NCBI GenBank assembly: GCA_017476545.1
Contig: JAFUZP010000025.1
Location: forward strand, 1-43,826
DNA: 43,826 bases
Origin: Alloprevotella sp.
Lineage (GTDB): Bacteria; Bacteroidota; Bacteroidia; Bacteroidales; Bacteroidaceae
Direction: 5' to 3'
How positions within the stretch are numbered: the stretch's first letter is position 1; each line of letters starts with the position of its first letter. Under the pieces are notes generated by a model. That model worked only from the letters and a program-made list of their open reading frames with translations, was not told the DNA's origin and did no database searches. Positions 33,399-42,143 of this stretch are shown in pieces. The translations under genes were made by a program, and so were the position numbers.

Positions 33399-34415
33399 AT
33401 GTTACCAGCCAAGACGGACATCGCCGTCCTCATCCTATTCTTCAATCGCCCCGATGCCCTGCGTGCCGTCTTTAGCGAGGTGCGCAAAGCACGCCCTTCC
33501 CGCCTCTTCCTTTACCAAGACGGGCCGCGCGGCGAGCAGGATATGCCGGGTATCAATGCCTGCCGCGACATTGTGGCTGACATTGACTGGGAGTGTGACG
33601 TACAGCGTCTCTATCAGGAGCGCAACTTTGGCTGCGACCCCTCGGAATACCTCTCCCAGAAATGGGCTTTTTCCATGGCCGATAAGTGCATCGTATTGGA
33701 GGACGATGACATTCCGTCCCAGTCCTTTTTCCCCTTTTGTAAGGAGTTGCTGGACCGTTATGAGGACGATCCGCGCATCAGCATGATAACCGGGACGAAC
33801 TATGACGAGTGCACAGAGGATATACCCTACGACTATTTTTTCGCTACCACGTTCTCCATTAGCGGCTGGGCGTCGTGGCGGCGCGTCGTGGACCAGTGGG
33901 ACGAGCACTATAGTTTCTTGGACGACGAATTCAACCTGCGCCAGTTGTCCGATTATATCAAGGAACGTAAGTTCCAGCAGGACTTCATAGATTTCTGTCG
34001 ATACCACCGGCAAACGGGCAAGGCCTATTACGAGACGATTTTCCATGCCGCGATGTTCTTCAGCTCCGGGCTGAGTATCGTGCCGCGTGTCAATATGATA
34101 AACAACCTTGGTGCTTGTGGCGAGGGCGTCCACCTCAGTGGGACGAACGCCACGATGCCGCGTGCCTATCGCCGCATCTTTGAGATGGGCCGCCATGAAC
34201 TGGACTTTCCGCTGCGCCACCCCCGTTATGTCATAGAAAACGTTAAGTATAAAGAGCGGATGTTCCGCATACAAGGGTGGGGACACCCGTGGATTAAGGT
34301 CGGGCGCTCCTTTGAGGAGCTTTGGCTCACTATGCGCCACGGCGAGTGGAAGCGCATACCCCAGGCCGTCCGCAACCGCGTCCGCAAACTGTTCGGGAAG
34401 AGCAAGTGGGACTGA
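33399..34415 (+). CDS. Glycosyltransferase (GT-A fold, family-2-like)
   Basis: From the ATG at 33399 the protein has 338 aa (a GTG six codons earlier is also open). The N-terminus IAVLILFFNRPDALRAVFSE is the nucleotide-sugar entry strand of GT-A enzymes, and KCIVLEDDDIPS carries the metal-binding acidic cluster. There are no membrane helices, so it is cytosolic or peripheral. It is divergent from the NTase-aminotransferase gene, which could make an activated substituent for the same glycan. Donor and acceptor unknown. Confidence 0.85.
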   Translation: MLPAKTDIAVLILFFNRPDALRAVFSEVRKARPSRLFLYQDGPRGEQDMPGINACRDIVADIDWECDVQRLYQERNFGCDPSEYLSQKWAFSMADKCIVLEDDDIPSQSFFPFCKELLDRYEDDPRISMITGTNYDECTEDIPYDYFFATTFSISGWASWRRVVDQWDEHYSFLDDEFNLRQLSDYIKERKFQQDFIDFCRYHRQTGKAYYETIFHAAMFFSSGLSIVPRVNMINNLGACGEGVHLSGTNATMPRAYRRIFEMGRHELDFPLRHPRYVIENVKYKERMFRIQGWGHPWIKVGRSFEELWLTMRHGEWKRIPQAVRNRVRKLFGKSKWD

Positions 34416-34564
34416 CGCCCCTCTTCCGAAGCGTTTTTGTCCCCATACGGGGGGAGACAGGCGGCAAGTATGGCGTACCCCCTTGGGGTTACGGAAGGAC
34501 GGCTACGAAGCCACCGGGTTTACAAGCGGGGAGGTTTCTTGTTTTTTGTACACGTTTTCCCGCG

Positions 34565-34596
34565 TTTGGCTGTGCAGGAAAGATTTTGTAACTTCG
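34565..34596 (+). promoter_or_regulatory. Promoter of the lrp-like gene
   Basis: TTTG (34565-34568), 20 nt, then TAACTTCG (34589-34596), one base off TAnnTTTG, 42 nt before the ATG. The preceding part of the gap (34416-34564) shows only GC-rich dyads such as ACCCCCTTGGGGT near 34477. Confidence 0.6.
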
Positions 34597-34638
34597 CGCC
34601 ACGAAGTTCAAAAACCAGATAAGTTTTTTCGTAAAAGT

Positions 34639-35169
34639 ATGGACAAAATAGACAGCCTGGATCTGAAAATACTGAAAGTCCTCACGGCGGACGCGCGTGT
34701 CCCCCTGAAAGAGTTGGCGGATACGTGCGGCATGAGCCGTGCGGCCGTGCACCAGCGCATCATGCGCCTTATGGAAGCGGGCACCATCACGGGTAGCGGC
34801 TATCATTTGAACCCGAAATCGATAGGCTACAACACGTGTACGTACGTCGGCATCACGCTGGAACGCGGATCTATGTACCGCGCCGTGGCGGCACGGCTGG
34901 AGCAGATTCCTGAAATTGTGGAGTGCCACTTCACAACGGGGGCGTACACGATGCTCGTCAAACTCTACTCCCACGACAACGCGCATCTCATGGAACTGCT
35001 CAACGAGGGCATACAGGGCATTGAGGGTGTCACCTCCACCGAGACGCTTATCTCCCTTGAGCAGACCATACACCGCGAGATACCCATTGTCGCCCTGCCC
35101 GCCACCAGCGAGAAACCGCGCCAAGAGAAGCGGGGGCGTAAGCCGAAAAAGACGAAGACCGCACCATGA
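34639..35169 (+). CDS. Lrp/AsnC-family transcriptional regulator
   Basis: A 176-aa regulator from the ATG at 34639. Residues 1-60 are the helix-turn-helix (KIDSLDLKILKVLTADARV, then MSRAAVHQRIMRL); residues 65-145 are the RAM ligand-binding domain. The last 20 residues are strongly basic with RGRKPKK, resembling an AT-hook-like tail that most Lrp proteins lack. An upstream in-frame stretch is not conserved. Its stop overlaps the DUF4491 start (ATGA). Ligand and targets unknown; the family often senses amino acids. Confidence 0.92.
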   Translation: MDKIDSLDLKILKVLTADARVPLKELADTCGMSRAAVHQRIMRLMEAGTITGSGYHLNPKSIGYNTCTYVGITLERGSMYRAVAARLEQIPEIVECHFTTGAYTMLVKLYSHDNAHLMELLNEGIQGIEGVTSTETLISLEQTIHREIPIVALPATSEKPRQEKRGRKPKKTKTAP

Positions 35170-35489
35170 ACTTGCAGGGAGCGCTGCTCGGGCTGTGTAC
35201 GTTCCTCATCATAGGATTGTGTCACCCCATAGTCATCAAGGCGGAATACTACTTCGGTACGCGGCCGTGGTGGGCTTTCCTCCTCGTGGGCGTAGCCGGA
35301 ACGGTAGCTGCCTTGCTGATACGGGATTTTTTCTGGAGCAGCCTGTGTGCCATCACGGGCTTCTCTTTCCTTTGGGGCATCAAGGAACTGTTCGACCAGG
35401 AGAAGCGCGTGCAGCGCGGCTGGTTTCCTAAAAATCCGAAACGCCGCTACAAGGACGCTTCGGGCGGGGAGACCAGAAATGCGGCGTGA
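35166..35489 (+). CDS. DUF4491 family membrane protein
   Basis: A 107-aa protein with three hydrophobic helices (about 5-25, 35-52, 55-72). The N-terminal NLQGALLGLCTFLIIGLCHP and IKAEYYFGTRPWW match DUF4491. Function unknown. It overlaps the lrp-like gene by 4 nt and is probably co-expressed with it. Confidence 0.85.
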   Translation: MNLQGALLGLCTFLIIGLCHPIVIKAEYYFGTRPWWAFLLVGVAGTVAALLIRDFFWSSLCAITGFSFLWGIKELFDQEKRVQRGWFPKNPKRRYKDASGGETRNAA

Positions 35490-35580
35490 GGGCAAGGAAG
35501 AAATGTGACGACTTATAATCAGCAAATACAACCAAATTTAATATAAAGCCTATGCGGGACCGCCCGCAACCAGAATTATT

Positions 35581-37344
35581 ATGAATTTCGACCCAATTAG
35601 CGACTACCAAGCACAGACCGACCATTTCCCGAACCACTCCTGCCGCCCTGTTATCGGCATAACAGGCAACTACGGTGACAAGGGGTGCGAACTTGCCGAA
35701 GGATACTGGCGAAGCATTGAGGCTGCGGGCGGCATTCCTGTCGCGCTGCCTCCGACGGACAGTCCCGCCCTGTTACTCTCCCTACTTGACAGGATAGACG
35801 GCCTTATGCTGAGCGGCGGGGCGGATATCAACCCGCTCTATCTTGGCGAAGAGCCCCTGCCGGCACTTGGCAACGTGAACTCCCGGCGCGACCGGGGGGA
35901 ACTCCTGATTGTCCGGTTGGCGTATGACCGGCAAATACCTATCCTCGGAATCTGCCGGGGCATACAGACACTGGCCGCCGCACTGGGCGGCAGTATTCAT
36001 CAGGACTTGGCTTCTTGCCTGCCGGAGGGCACGCCGCTGCTGAAACATTCGCAGGAAATGGCACGTGGCGCAGCCTCCCACTTCATTGAAGCTGAGGAGG
36101 GCTCGCTCGTAGAGTCACTGTTGGGCAAGCGCGTGGCCGTCAATTCTTTCCACCACCAGGCCGTGCGGGAGCCTGGCCCCTTGCTCCGCGCTACGGCATA
36201 CGCCGCAGACGGTGTCATTGAGGCGGTGGAGAGCGTTGAGCACAAGAGCGTCCTGGGCGTGCAATGGCATCCCGAATGCTTCATCCTTGAGGGTGACAAG
36301 AGCATGAGCCCGCTTTTCCGCTGGTTTGTGGAAGAGTGCGAGAGCTACCGCCGTGCCGTGGACACTCACAACCAGGTACTTACGCTGGACTCCCACGTTG
36401 ATACGCCCATGTTCTTCGACCAGGGTGTGCGCTTTGACCACCGCGACCCGAAGGTGCGTGTTGATATGCACAAGCTCACGGAAGGGCGCATGGATGCTGT
36501 TGTCATGGCGGCCTATATCAAGCAGGAGGCACGCACGGAGGAAGGACTCGGGCTCGCGCAGGAAAAGTGCGACCGTCTCTTGTATGAGATACAGGAGATG
36601 GTGAATGGTGTCAGGGGGGCGCAGCTCGCTTATACGCCAAAGGATGCGTTCCGTCTCAAAGCTATAGGGAAGAAAGCCGTATTTCTCGGCGTAGAGAACG
36701 GCTATGCCATCGGAAAAGACCTTGCCAGGATTGAGGATTTACGCCGCATTGGTGTGACTTACATGACGCTCTGCCACAACGGCGATAATGACATATGCGA
36801 CTCGGCCATGCGCTCCGAAAAGGAATGGGGCGGGCTTTCACCGTTCGGACGCGAGGTGGTTAGGGAAATGAACCGTGTGGGAATGATGGTGGACTTGAGC
36901 CATGCGGCGGAGAGTTCCTTCTATGACGCAATCGCGGAGAGCGTGTCACCCGTTGTTTGCTCCCACTCGTCCAGCCGTGCCTGCTGCGACCATCCCCGAA
37001 ACCTCACGGACGACCAGTTGCGCGCCCTCGCCGACTGCGGTGGTGTGGCGCAAGTTACGTTCTATCCGAGCTTCCTGCGAGAGGACGGCGCGGCGACAAT
37101 TGATGACGCAGTGCGCCACCTGATGCACATGATCGAGGTGGCTGGAATAGACCATGTCGGCGTTGGGTCCGACTTCGACGGGGACGGCGGCGTGCCGGGC
37201 CTCAATTCGGAAGCGGAAATGCTCAACCTGACGCGCCGCATGATAGCGGAAGGACTGAATACCTCCCAGATACGGAAAATTTGGGGCGGGAACTTCATTC
37301 GTGTGATGAGCCAGACGCAGTACAAAGGCGAGGTGAAACTCTAA
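35581..37344 (+). CDS. Peptidase C26 amidotransferase-like / M19 membrane dipeptidase fusion
   Basis: A 587-aa fusion. Residues 22-258 form a class I glutamine-amidotransferase-like hydrolase (gamma-glutamyl-GABA hydrolase type) with nucleophile Cys125 in GICRGIQ and His230 in VQWHPE. Residues 265-580 form an M19 renal-dipeptidase-like zinc enzyme with LDSHVDTP (His272, Asp274), the SHSSSRA segment and GSDFDGDGG. No signal peptide is seen, so a cytosolic role in gamma-glutamyl or dipeptide breakdown is plausible. It opens a run with the glutaminyl cyclase, sufE and tyrS. Confidence 0.9.
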   Translation: MNFDPISDYQAQTDHFPNHSCRPVIGITGNYGDKGCELAEGYWRSIEAAGGIPVALPPTDSPALLLSLLDRIDGLMLSGGADINPLYLGEEPLPALGNVNSRRDRGELLIVRLAYDRQIPILGICRGIQTLAAALGGSIHQDLASCLPEGTPLLKHSQEMARGAASHFIEAEEGSLVESLLGKRVAVNSFHHQAVREPGPLLRATAYAADGVIEAVESVEHKSVLGVQWHPECFILEGDKSMSPLFRWFVEECESYRRAVDTHNQVLTLDSHVDTPMFFDQGVRFDHRDPKVRVDMHKLTEGRMDAVVMAAYIKQEARTEEGLGLAQEKCDRLLYEIQEMVNGVRGAQLAYTPKDAFRLKAIGKKAVFLGVENGYAIGKDLARIEDLRRIGVTYMTLCHNGDNDICDSAMRSEKEWGGLSPFGREVVREMNRVGMMVDLSHAAESSFYDAIAESVSPVVCSHSSSRACCDHPRNLTDDQLRALADCGGVAQVTFYPSFLREDGAATIDDAVRHLMHMIEVAGIDHVGVGSDFDGDGGVPGLNSEAEMLNLTRRMIAEGLNTSQIRKIWGGNFIRVMSQTQYKGEVKL

Positions 37345-37354
37345 TCGGGCGGCT

Positions 37355-38332
37355 ATGAAAACCAAAATACTCCTTGCGTCGCTCGTTACCTTGTGTGCGC
37401 TCAGTGGCTGCCGGACCAACGAAACACCTTCTGAGGGCGGCGGCCAACAGGCGGAAGTCGCGCCCGTTACTTTCAATGCGGACAGCGCATACCTGCATAT
37501 AGAGCGGCAGTGCGCTTTCGGTCCGCGTGTGCCTGGTTCCAAGGCACATGCCGATTGTGCTTCCTATATACAGCGTGAGTTTCGCCGTTACGGGCTCAAC
37601 GTGGCGGTACAGAACGCCACTGTGACGGCTTGGGACGGGAAAGCTCTTCCCTGTCTGAACATCACGGCGTCCTACCTCCCCGATTCCGCCCGGCGCATCG
37701 TCATCGCAACGCATTGGGATAGTCGCCCCTGGGCCGACCACGACCCCGATGAGGCTAACCACCGCACACCCGTGCCCGCTGCCAACGACGGGGCAAGCGG
37801 CGTTGCCGTTGTGCTGGAGGTAGCGCGACAGCTCGCCGAACTGCGTCCGGCAGTCGGCATAGACTTTGTTTGCTTTGACGTAGAAGATTATGGCGCACCG
37901 ACCTGGGCCGAGGGACCCGCCGACGGCAGCGACTGGTGCTTGGGTAGCCGCTATTGGAGTACGCATTTGCCTGATGGCTACCGTCCGCTTTACGGCATCC
38001 TGCTTGATATGGTAGGTGGTGCGGATGCCCGTTTCCGTTTTGAGTACTTCTCGCGCCGGTATGCCGAGGCCGTCCTGGCAAAAGTCTGGGGGTGTGCAGC
38101 AACGGCGGGTGCATCGGACTATTTCCTCGCCGAGGACGGGATGTCGGCAATGGACGACCACATACCGATGAATGAGCAGGCCCGCATTCCGACAATTGAC
38201 ATCATAGCGGACAACGGCAATGGCTTTGCGGCGACGTGGCACACGGTGGATGATACGCCGCAGAACATCTCGCGTTCCACCCTCAAAGCCGTAGGGCAGA
38301 CGCTGCTGCAGGTTCTCTTCGAGGAAAGGTGA
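37355..38332 (+). CDS. Glutaminyl-peptide cyclotransferase lipoprotein (M28 fold)
   Basis: A 325-aa lipoprotein with lipobox ALSGC (Cys19). The M28/QC fold is shown by THWDSRPWADHD, then NDGASG (Asp145), DVEDYG (Glu177) and TWHTVDDT (His296), the three zinc ligands of mammalian-like type II glutaminyl cyclases. Such enzymes in Porphyromonas and Prevotella relatives form pyroglutamate on exported proteins whose signal cleavage leaves an N-terminal Gln. That fits here, where several secreted products end their signal with AQ. 10 nt from the preceding gene. Confidence 0.92.
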   Translation: MKTKILLASLVTLCALSGCRTNETPSEGGGQQAEVAPVTFNADSAYLHIERQCAFGPRVPGSKAHADCASYIQREFRRYGLNVAVQNATVTAWDGKALPCLNITASYLPDSARRIVIATHWDSRPWADHDPDEANHRTPVPAANDGASGVAVVLEVARQLAELRPAVGIDFVCFDVEDYGAPTWAEGPADGSDWCLGSRYWSTHLPDGYRPLYGILLDMVGGADARFRFEYFSRRYAEAVLAKVWGCAATAGASDYFLAEDGMSAMDDHIPMNEQARIPTIDIIADNGNGFAATWHTVDDTPQNISRSTLKAVGQTLLQVLFEER

Positions 38333-38367
38333 CTTTCCGCATAGACGCAAAAGATACGACAGAAAGT

Positions 38368-38793
38368 ATGACCATCAACGAGACACAAGATCAAATTATC
38401 GAAGAGTTCTGTGAACTGGACGATTGGATGGACCGCTACCAACTGCTCATCGATATCGGTTCCGAGCAGGGGCCACTCCCTGCGGACTGCAAGACGGAGC
38501 AGAACCTTATTGACGGTTGCCAGAGCCGCGTGTGGCTGGTATGTGAACGTGAAGGCGGCTTGCTCCGTTTCAGGGCTGAGGCTGATGCCCTCATTGTCAG
38601 CGGAATCGTCGCGCTGCTTGTGCGGACGCTTTCCGGGCACACTCCGGACGAGATTCTCAACGCCCAGCTCTATTTTATCCAGCGTATAGGGCTGGACGAG
38701 CACCTCTCGCCCACCCGTTCCAACGGTCTGCTGGCTATGGTGAAGCAGATGCGGATGTACGCGCTCGCCCTCAAGGCGAAAGGCGGTGTATGA
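38368..38793 (+). CDS. sufE: SufE-family cysteine-desulfuration protein
   Basis: SufE takes sulphane sulphur from SufS for iron-sulphur assembly. From the ATG at 38368 the protein has 141 aa; an upstream GTG would add 13 unconserved residues. The catalytic loop LIDGCQSRVWL provides the sulphur-accepting Cys, and the family segments IIEEFCELDDWMDRYQLLID and LSPTRSNGLLAMVKQM are present. No sufS lies nearby. Confidence 0.93.
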   Translation: MTINETQDQIIEEFCELDDWMDRYQLLIDIGSEQGPLPADCKTEQNLIDGCQSRVWLVCEREGGLLRFRAEADALIVSGIVALLVRTLSGHTPDEILNAQLYFIQRIGLDEHLSPTRSNGLLAMVKQMRMYALALKAKGGV

Positions 38794-38816
38794 ATATAGT
38801 TAAACAACCATAAGCG

Positions 38817-40115
38817 ATGAAGAAAAACTTTGTAGAAGAGCTGCGCTGGCGCGGTATGCTGGCGCAAATTATGCCGGGTACGGAGGAACTGCTCCAGCGG
38901 GAAACCGTCACGGCTTACCTCGGCACGGATCCGACGGCGGACTCCCTGCACATAGGCCATCTTTGCGGCATCATGATGCTCCGCCACTTGCAGCGTTGCG
39001 GCCACAAACCCGTAATCCTTGTCGGCGGTGCAACGGGTATGATTGGCGACCCGAGCGGGAAAAGTCAGGAGCGCAACCTACTTGACGACAAAGCACTGCG
39101 GCACAACCAGGAATGTATCAAGCGGCAAGTGGCGAAGTTCCTCGACTTTGAGGCCGAAGGGAGTACGCGGGCAGAGATGGTTAATAACTACGACTGGATG
39201 AAGGATTTCACCTTTCTCGACTTCGCGCGTGAGGTGGGAAAACACATTACCGTGAACTATATGATGGCCAAGGAGAGCGTCCAGCAACGCCTGAACGGTA
39301 CGGCGCGCGACGGTCTTTCCTTCACCGAATTTACCTACCAGCTGCTCCAGGGTTACGACTTCCTGCACCTTTACCGCACGATGGGCGTGAAGCTCCAGCT
39401 TGGCGGTAATGACCAGTGGGGTAACATGACCACCGGGACGGAACTCATCCGCCGCACGCTGGGCAGCGACGTGGAGACGTTCGCCCTAACCTGCCCGCTC
39501 ATCACGAAGGCGGACGGCAAGAAGTTCGGAAAGACGGAGAGCGGGAACATCTGGCTCGACCCGGTACGCACTTCGCCCTACCGCTTCTACCAGTTCTGGC
39601 TCAACGTCTCGGACGAAGAGGCGGAGAAGTATATCAAAATATTCACATCTCTGGACCGCCCCACCATAGAGGCACTCGTTGCGGAACATGCGGCCGACCC
39701 CGGCCGGCGCACGTTGCAGCGCCGCCTGGGCGAGGAGGTGACCGCTATGGTACACGGGCGCGAAGCGCTGGAGGCTGCAATTGAGGCTTCCGGCATCCTC
39801 TTCGGGAAGGCCACGCGCGAGAGCCTGGCCAAACTGGACGAACAGACGCTGCTTGATGTCTTTAGCGGTGTGCCCCAATTCGACATTGACCGCAGCCAAC
39901 TCGGCCAGCCCGCAGTGGAACTTTTCACGCAGGCCGCAGCCGTCTTCCCCTCGAAGGGCGAGATGCGGAAGCTGGTGCAGGGCGGTGGAGTGAGCCTGAA
40001 CAAGGAAAAATTGGCAGACTTCCAGCGTCCCGTTACGGCGGAAGACCTCATTGCCGGGCGTTACCTGCTCGTGCAGAAGGGCAAGAAGAATTACTTTCTG
40101 CTCACTGTCCGCTGA
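38817..40115 (+). CDS. tyrS: Tyrosyl-tRNA synthetase
   Basis: A full-length 432-aa class I synthetase. HIGH is at 45-48 (SLHIGHLCG), the KMSK-like KFGKT at 236-240, and a C-terminal S4-like RNA-binding domain covers about 365-430 ([13 protein letters not shown]). It is the last gene of the run from 35581 and is followed by a strong terminator. Confidence 0.98.
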   Translation: MKKNFVEELRWRGMLAQIMPGTEELLQRETVTAYLGTDPTADSLHIGHLCGIMMLRHLQRCGHKPVILVGGATGMIGDPSGKSQERNLLDDKALRHNQECIKRQVAKFLDFEAEGSTRAEMVNNYDWMKDFTFLDFAREVGKHITVNYMMAKESVQQRLNGTARDGLSFTEFTYQLLQGYDFLHLYRTMGVKLQLGGNDQWGNMTTGTELIRRTLGSDVETFALTCPLITKADGKKFGKTESGNIWLDPVRTSPYRFYQFWLNVSDEEAEKYIKIFTSLDRPTIEALVAEHAADPGRRTLQRRLGEEVTAMVHGREALEAAIEASGILFGKATRESLAKLDEQTLLDVFSGVPQFDIDRSQLGQPAVELFTQAAAVFPSKGEMRKLVQGGGVSLNKEKLADFQRPVTAEDLIAGRYLLVQKGKKNYFLLTVR

Positions 40116-40208
40116 ACAACGCCGCTTCCTGTCCGCTTTCCTGGTGCAGGGAGGAAGGCTTTCGTGCCGGAACGAGCCTGTTTCTTACGGGTAAACGGAA
40201 AATGTATC

Positions 40209-40242
40209 CCGCGCGTCAGTATTTTCTGACGCGCGGTTTTTT
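40209..40242 (+). terminator. Rho-independent terminator of tyrS
   Basis: A perfect 11-bp stem CCGCGCGTCAG / CTGACGCGCGG with a 6-nt loop, followed by six T. It ends 127 nt past the tyrS stop and 2 nt before the fourth 22-nt array. Confidence 0.95.
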
Positions 40243-40243
40243 A

Positions 40244-40331
40244 ATAATCCTAGGGATTGGCAATCCTAACCGTAGGGTTACGGTGAACTAACCATAGGGT
40301 TACAGTGAATGAACCGCAGGGTTAGGAAAAG
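40244..40331 (+). repeat. Intergenic 4 x 22-nt dyad array, copy 4
   Basis: Four 22-nt units begin at 40244, 40266, 40288 and 40310. Cores are ATAATCCTAGGGATT, CTAACCGTAGGGTTA, CTAACCATAGGGTTA and TGAACCGCAGGGTTA. Units 2 and 3 keep perfect TAACC-N4-GGTTA arms. The array directly follows the tyrS terminator. The rest of 40116-40657 holds a promoter and leader but no gene. Confidence 0.92.
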
Positions 40332-40533
40332 CCGACTGCGGAGGTATTCGGTGCAGGCTTTGCGGCGGTGTGAAACGGGCCCGGGCTATACGGAGCAGTT
40401 ATAGGGCGCGTGCGAAAAAAACGGCGGTTTCATCGGGATTTTTTCAGGCCTCTTTGCTGATTAGCCCCGGGGAATTTCACGAAAAGACTAGATTATTTTA
40501 TGAAATGATAACTTCCGCGTACCACTAAATGTA

Positions 40534-40541
40534 TATTTTTG
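40534..40541 (+). promoter_or_regulatory. -7 promoter box of the secreted unknown gene
   Basis: TATTTTTG matches TAnnTTTG. The leader to the ATG is about 110 nt and starts with a CATCA...TGATG hairpin (about 40542-40560). The -33 box is weak. Confidence 0.5.
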
Positions 40542-40657
40542 CATCATCGCTTCGGTGATGTTAAGCCGTGAGGGTTCGCTAAAGTTTGCTCGTGCGGGCA
40601 AGAAGCGTGCGACATTCCGGCGGATAAGACATTCAAACCCTATAAAAATAAGAAAGT

Positions 40658-41857
40658 ATGAAACAGACAATGAAACGAGTGCTGGTGGCTGCGGTAGTCC
40701 TGTTCGGGATGCAGGCCACGGCAAGTGCACAGTTAGGTGGCCTTGGCAACAAGGCAAAGGGCCTGGTGAAGGGCACTGTGGACAAAGTAGCAAGGACGCA
40801 GAAGGAAAAAGCCGACAAGAAAGTGAAGGAAGTGTCCCAGAAGGCAAAGCAAAAGGCCGTGGACAAAGTGCTGGGATCCGTAGGGCGGCCGGACTGCCCC
40901 TGGACCATGTCGGCGGAATCCTTCTACAACGGGAACGACCGTAGCAATCCAAAAAACATTAACACCTATATCTGGAACCTTGAGAACGTATCTGACGAAG
41001 AGGTACAGGCTCTGCGCGACCAAATGGACGCCCGACTGAAGAGTAACTACAAGCTGCTTAAGGCGCAGGCTGAGGGACTGATAACGAGCAATAATCCGCT
41101 CTTCGATGAATGTCTAAAGGCGAAAGAAGAAATCAGCCGCTGGGATACGTTCTACGGTGCGTTGGCTCAGATGTTCTATATCTGCGTTTCCGGCATCCGT
41201 GTTGAGGACGGCGGTATCATGGGTGTGGCGGATGCGAAATACCTTGTGCACCATAACGGTGGCGGCGGTCTCGGTGCGTACGCTGTTGGTACGATAAACG
41301 GCGATTGCAAGTTTGTGGATGTGCTTTCGTCTGGCGGGGACAAGTATCTTGATGACGAGAAGATAGAATGGGCCAATCGTGCTGTCAAGCGGATGCGGAA
41401 GGTGCAGATTTTGGGTTACAATATCCGTGGGCTTGCCACAGAGGTAGGGATGCAGATTAAAGGAACGGACTACCTGCCCGTCCTCTATAACCTCGCGGGG
41501 ATGTATGCCGGCGTGACGGAGAAGGCTATCGCGAACAACAAGCCCGAGAATATTGAGCGCAAGGCTCGTCCCGCAGCAGGCGCGCTTCATGCATCCCTCA
41601 AGGCGAAGGCATTGGCCGTAGCCAAAGCACAGGATTCCAGCGTGACGGACGTAATTATCACGAGCAAGGCGTGGGACGTGAAGCGCAAGGGCGCGGTCAT
41701 AACCCACCGTTCCGTTTACGGTTACTATCTGGTGAAGGACAAGCTCGGCACCAAGTGCGTGCCCCGCGCCTGGACGCAGGATTATAAAGGTGGCGGCAAG
41801 TATGGCGCGCTCCGTGCCGGAGGTGTTGGCACGACGGCGGAGTTCTACGTTAAGTAA
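40658..41857 (+). CDS. Unrecognised secreted protein with Lys-rich N-terminal helix
   Basis: I do not recognise the family. The 399-aa product has a signal peptide (MKQTMKRVLVAAVVLFGMQATASA, cleavage before Gln). A lysine-rich amphipathic helix (about 30-70) follows, then a mixed domain of about 320 residues with a Gly-rich patch (HHNGGGGLGAYAVG). It is soluble after cleavage, so periplasmic or exported. The mature Gln would suit the glutaminyl cyclase encoded nearby. It has its own promoter and a following hairpin. Confidence 0.8.
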   Translation: MKQTMKRVLVAAVVLFGMQATASAQLGGLGNKAKGLVKGTVDKVARTQKEKADKKVKEVSQKAKQKAVDKVLGSVGRPDCPWTMSAESFYNGNDRSNPKNINTYIWNLENVSDEEVQALRDQMDARLKSNYKLLKAQAEGLITSNNPLFDECLKAKEEISRWDTFYGALAQMFYICVSGIRVEDGGIMGVADAKYLVHHNGGGGLGAYAVGTINGDCKFVDVLSSGGDKYLDDEKIEWANRAVKRMRKVQILGYNIRGLATEVGMQIKGTDYLPVLYNLAGMYAGVTEKAIANNKPENIERKARPAAGALHASLKAKALAVAKAQDSSVTDVIITSKAWDVKRKGAVITHRSVYGYYLVKDKLGTKCVPRAWTQDYKGGGKYGALRAGGVGTTAEFYVK

Positions 41858-41921
41858 AGCCGTGTGAAGATTCTTCCGGGTAGTTCCGGCCCGCTCGCGC
41901 TGGGAGGCCCGTAAGCATAAG

Positions 41922-41952
41922 TCCCCCGCTACAGACTGCCTGTGGCGGGGGA
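41922..41952 (+). terminator. Hairpin after the secreted unknown gene
   Basis: A 12-bp stem CCCCCGCTACAG / CTGTGGCGGGGG (one G-T pair) with a 5-nt loop, 65 nt past the stop. No strong T-run follows, so termination is likely but not certain. The rest of 41858-42143 shows no gene. Confidence 0.6.
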
Positions 41953-42078
41953 GTATGTTTATCCAAGTGTCTGGCTCCCTTTGTGGAGGTATCCAAAATT
42001 CCTGACGGAGCAGGAATTTTTTACCAAATGTCCGGGAATTTGGTTGTTAGTAGTTCTTTCCTATCGGTTGCGGGACAG

Positions 42079-42103
42079 AAAAACGCCCGCAACTGCAGGC
42101 GTT
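42079..42103 (-). terminator. Terminator of the Ca2+/Na+ antiporter gene
   Basis: On the minus strand AACGCC (42103-42098), a 10-nt spacer and GGCGTT (42087-42082) form a hairpin that runs into TTTTTC, 40 nt past the antiporter stop. Confidence 0.7.
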
Positions 42104-42143
42104 AGAAAATTGTTCGGAAGGTTGCTGGTGGATGGTTGCAGGG

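Noticed and set aside
34441-34510. Fifth copy of the 22-nt array before the lrp-like gene
   Set aside because: ACCCCCTTGGGGTTACGG looks similar, but neighbouring dyads are 37 nt apart, not 22, and TAACC/GGTTA arms are not repeated; at most a decayed remnant.
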